Below are positions 46,472-48,176 of a DNA stretch of 48,176 nt, in pieces. The notes beneath the pieces were generated by a model, which was not told the origin of the DNA, did no database searches, and saw nothing but the letters and a program-made list of their open reading frames with translations. The position numbers and the translations under genes were made by a program. Source of the stretch: Cardiobacteriaceae bacterium (GTDB lineage: Bacteria; Pseudomonadota; Gammaproteobacteria; Cardiobacteriales; Cardiobacteriaceae). The DNA lies in assembly GCA_030525785.1 (NCBI GenBank), contig JAUNEA010000011.1, positions 1 through 48,176 of the forward strand. The letters run 5' to 3'. Position 1 is the first letter of the stretch, and every line of letters begins with the position of its first letter.

Positions 46472-46813
46472 TCACGATTTCTTAAAATTTCTTAAACTTG
46501 CCTCAATCCCTAACTGAGCCCAATACAAAAGCGCTTCGCTATCATCTATAACCTCATCTGGAATTTGATAGTAATTCAATTCTATACGTTGTCTTCTCTG
46601 GTCGCGTGTGATGAAATAGGAAAAACGCTCGCAACCTTCTTGTATAAAAAGCGCTTTGCTTATATCATCAGCTTTAATGTAAAGTTGCTCATCGTAAAAC
46701 AATGCAAACATATTCTGTTGATAAAACAATCCACTACCACCAAACATCCGTTTTACCGAAATAGGTTGCAATGGGCGCAATTGCTCTATCACATAATCCA
46801 TAAATTCGCTCAT
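46472..46813 (-). CDS. TfoX/Sxy N-terminal-domain protein
   Basis: A 113-residue protein with the TfoX N-terminal domain: FMDYVIEQLRPLQPISVKRMFGGSGLFYQQNMFALFYDEQLYIK. The C-terminal domain of full-length Sxy is absent. In Haemophilus and Vibrio, Sxy/TfoX turns on competence genes with CRP; single-domain forms are less well understood. It lies 66 bases before the pilin cluster on the same strand. Its ATG is only 13 bases after a perfect 15-base-stem hairpin, and its ribosome site is weak. Confidence 0.8.
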   Translation of the reverse strand: MSEFMDYVIEQLRPLQPISVKRMFGGSGLFYQQNMFALFYDEQLYIKADDISKALFIQEGCERFSYFITRDQRRQRIELNYYQIPDEVIDDSEALLYWAQLGIEASLRNFKKS

Positions 46814-46825
46814 ACCTATCCCATA

Positions 46826-46858
46826 AAAAGCCTCAAATTACCATAATTTGAGGCTTTT
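46826..46858. terminator. Strong hairpin between the galactose-binding lipoprotein and tfoX-like genes
   Basis: Perfect 15-base stem from AAAAGCCTCAAATTA with a three-base loop; on the minus strand Ts follow. It should end the lipoprotein transcript and also forms a structure just before the tfoX-like ATG. Confidence 0.85.
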
Positions 46859-46929
46859 GGGTCTACTGAGACGAAATAAAATACCTTAATTTTAATTAAT
46901 CAGTTAAAAAGTCACTAACATTTTTCATC

Positions 46930-47955
46930 TTATTTGCCCGCACCAACGCGTACTTTTTTATCTTTAATCAAAAAAGGTACGTCCGTTTCTAATGGGCGAG
47001 GCAATGCTAAATTAAGAGCTAAATTAATCGCTGCATGCACTTCTTCACGCAATTGGAAGGGAACGGTATGCACAATTTCGCCTTTAGATACCGCTTCTCT
47101 CGCCCACTCTGAACCTTCCATGCTAAAAATTGGATATTTCAGATTATGCTTCTTCAAACTTTGTACCAATCCATCGGTCAAACCATCTGCACAAGATAAA
47201 ATCAATTCCAGCTCTTCAAAGCGAGGATCTTGTTTCCAACCTTCGACAGCAACATCAAAATCTTCTTGTTTGTATTGGAAACCAGGATAAACGCCAAATA
47301 ATTGCTCTGCTTCTAAGCTTAATTGTGGGTAATTACGAATCGTACTGTGTGTCCAGCCATTGCGTTCTAAGCCTGGTGCCCACTTTTCAGCTAAACAAAT
47401 TTGCGCAAACTGAATCACCCCATCGCCATTTTTATCCCAATCAGGGTTATTTCTCCAAGCGTTAATCACCGCCAAACCTTGAGAAACTCCAATATCGATG
47501 TTATCTGAGCCAACAAAATAAGCAATTGGGCAGCTTGATAATATCTCATCTCGTGGTGCAACGTTATGATAAACAGCTGGCACTTTTGCATTACAGACCA
47601 TACTAACAATTTCTGCTGTTTGATTCTGGCTCATACCACCAATATGCAACACGAGCGCTTGCACACCCCGATCCAATTCTTCCTTAATCTGTGACTTTTG
47701 TGTTTCAAAGTCATCATTAGCATTTTTAAACGTTATTTGCATTTCGGGATGTTGCTCAATAAATTCCCGTGCAGCCCCATTAGCTGCTCGGTCAAAATAA
47801 ACGTTGGGCAAATCGGAAGAAACCACAATCCCAAGTTTAAAGCCTTCTAAGGCCGAAGTAGAAGTTGCAGAATCTTCTTGTTTATTCTCTGTCACATTTT
47901 CCAAACATGCGCTCAAGGAAAATAAAGCGCCTGCCAATAGACTTAGTCTTTTCAT
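46930..47955 (-). CDS. Galactose/glucose-type periplasmic-binding lipoprotein (MglB-like)
   Basis: A 341-residue periplasmic binding protein of the ribose/galactose class with a lipobox (SLSAC, Cys17), so it should be membrane-anchored rather than free. FKLGIVVSSDLPN begins the fold; DKNGDGVIQ is a calcium-binding EF-hand-like loop as in MglB; KWAPGLERN and GLTDGLVQSL are further regions. Terminators lie on both sides and no ATPase or permease gene is next to it in the window, so it looks monocistronic. AGGAATATCTC precedes the ATG. The gene has no clean palindrome copy. Confidence 0.82.
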   Translation of the reverse strand: MKRLSLLAGALFSLSACLENVTENKQEDSATSTSALEGFKLGIVVSSDLPNVYFDRAANGAAREFIEQHPEMQITFKNANDDFETQKSQIKEELDRGVQALVLHIGGMSQNQTAEIVSMVCNAKVPAVYHNVAPRDEILSSCPIAYFVGSDNIDIGVSQGLAVINAWRNNPDWDKNGDGVIQFAQICLAEKWAPGLERNGWTHSTIRNYPQLSLEAEQLFGVYPGFQYKQEDFDVAVEGWKQDPRFEELELILSCADGLTDGLVQSLKKHNLKYPIFSMEGSEWAREAVSKGEIVHTVPFQLREEVHAAINLALNLALPRPLETDVPFLIKDKKVRVGAGK

Positions 47956-48129
47956 GAGATATTCCTCAATAGGTTCAAGATAGGCCTGTCTATTTTCTCA
48001 TATCCCCTTAATAAACTCAATGTAATTCTAATAATAACAAATAGTTTAGGTTATGCCATCTTAAAAAGAAAAGGTTATCTTACGCTAAGCAATTTTTATC
48101 TAAAGTGCTATGCTATAGAATCATAAAAA

Positions 48130-48154
48130 AAGCCCCAGATTGTATCTGGGGCTT
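48130..48154 (-). terminator. Terminator of a gene to the right of the window
   Basis: Stem AAGCCCCAGAT / ATCTGGGGCTT with loop TGT; on the minus strand TTTTTTT follows. It should end a minus-strand gene that lies beyond the right edge. Confidence 0.78.
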
Positions 48155-48176
48155 AGTAAAAAAACCCTGACGATGA

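Larger units (their letters stand above)
388..46656. repeat. Dispersed palindrome CAAAGCGCTTTG (core AAGCGCTT), about 130-135 copies
   Basis: Hand count of the exact 8-base core gives roughly 130-135 copies, first at 388, last at about 46649. With ~45% G+C about 0.7 would be expected. Most copies extend to AAAGCGCTTT, many to the full 12-base palindrome, usually followed by G or C. About 23 lie between genes. Spacing is irregular, so it is not an array. Copies cluster in purL (about 13), the M14-like gene (about ten) and recG (about ten). Every reading frame on either strand gives QSAL, KAL or KRF, so it can be tolerated in any gene orientation. It contains AGCGCT, a six-base restriction/methylation-type site. 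Confidence 0.95.

Noticed and set aside
388-46656. CRISPR array from the recurring palindrome
   Set aside because: Spacing is irregular, copies are 8-12 bases, mostly in genes, and there are no cas genes.
388-46656. The palindrome as a transcription terminator
   Set aside because: A perfect palindrome without a central loop forms a poor hairpin, and most copies lie inside genes; true terminators with loops and T tracts are found separately.

Overview
The window is a 48 kb stretch of a gammaproteobacterial chromosome. The order rpoZ-spoT-ridA-recG, the pcnB-folK pair, bifunctional HisIE, the large single-chain PurL and a MetR-like regulator all fit that class. Several genes also resemble Neisseria counterparts: an RmpM-like OmpA protein, two complementary bacterioferritin subunits, a TbpB-like surface lipoprotein and minor pilins. 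A Cardiobacteriales-type host (Cardiobacterium, Suttonella, Dichelobacter) is my guess; it is inference, not proof. Base composition is moderate, with an AT-richer island at about 4.2-9.6 kb.

The most striking property is a dispersed palindrome, CAAAGCGCTTTG. By eye I count roughly 130-135 copies of its 8-base core AAGCGCTT, about one per 360 bases, where chance predicts about one in the whole window. Most copies lie inside genes, where all six frames read as QSAL, KAL or KRF with no internal stop. Several supply or abut stop codons. The copies are sparse in the RTX/type I secretion island, the CAP lipoprotein gene, ompA, the ula-rpoZ stretch and the galactose-binding lipoprotein. A role as a DNA uptake or recognition word is plausible, since the same window carries a minor type IV pilin cluster and a TfoX-like gene.

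Layout. 0-4.2 kb: end of hisIE, then purL. 4.2-9.6 kb: a damaged RTX toxin/type I secretion locus in which a 5'-truncated RTX gene (minus) abuts a 5'-truncated, frameshifted hlyB (plus), followed by intact hlyD and a TolC-like gene. 9.7-14.3 kb: metK, metE and a divergent P1-family peptidase with a MetR-type box between the last two. 14.4-17.8 kb: a conserved membrane protein, a Pro-Arg-His tRNA operon, and coaBC-dut-argB. 18-21.8 kb: two bacterioferritin subunits, two CAP-domain genes plus a third broken copy, and small genes. 21.8-26.4 kb: gyrA-pheA and an OmpA/RmpM-like protein. 26.5-28.8 kb: pcnB, folK and an unknown acidic protein. 28.8-36 kb: a peptide/glutathione-type ABC importer with an M14-type peptidase, interrupted by two modular GC-rich hairpin repeats. 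36.3-38 kb: an ascorbate-type PTS IIB/IIC pair. 38.1-43 kb: rpoZ-spoT-ridA-recG, where SpoT seems to have lost its synthetase active site. 43-48 kb: tRNA-Leu, a MetR-like regulator, minor pilins, a TfoX-like protein and an apparently monocistronic galactose-type binding lipoprotein.

Genes that probably work together: the MetR-like regulator with the metE upstream box; hlyD and the TolC-like protein with a full-length HlyB that must be elsewhere, if they work at all; the importer with its peptidase; and the pilins, the TfoX-like protein and the palindrome in natural transformation (inference).
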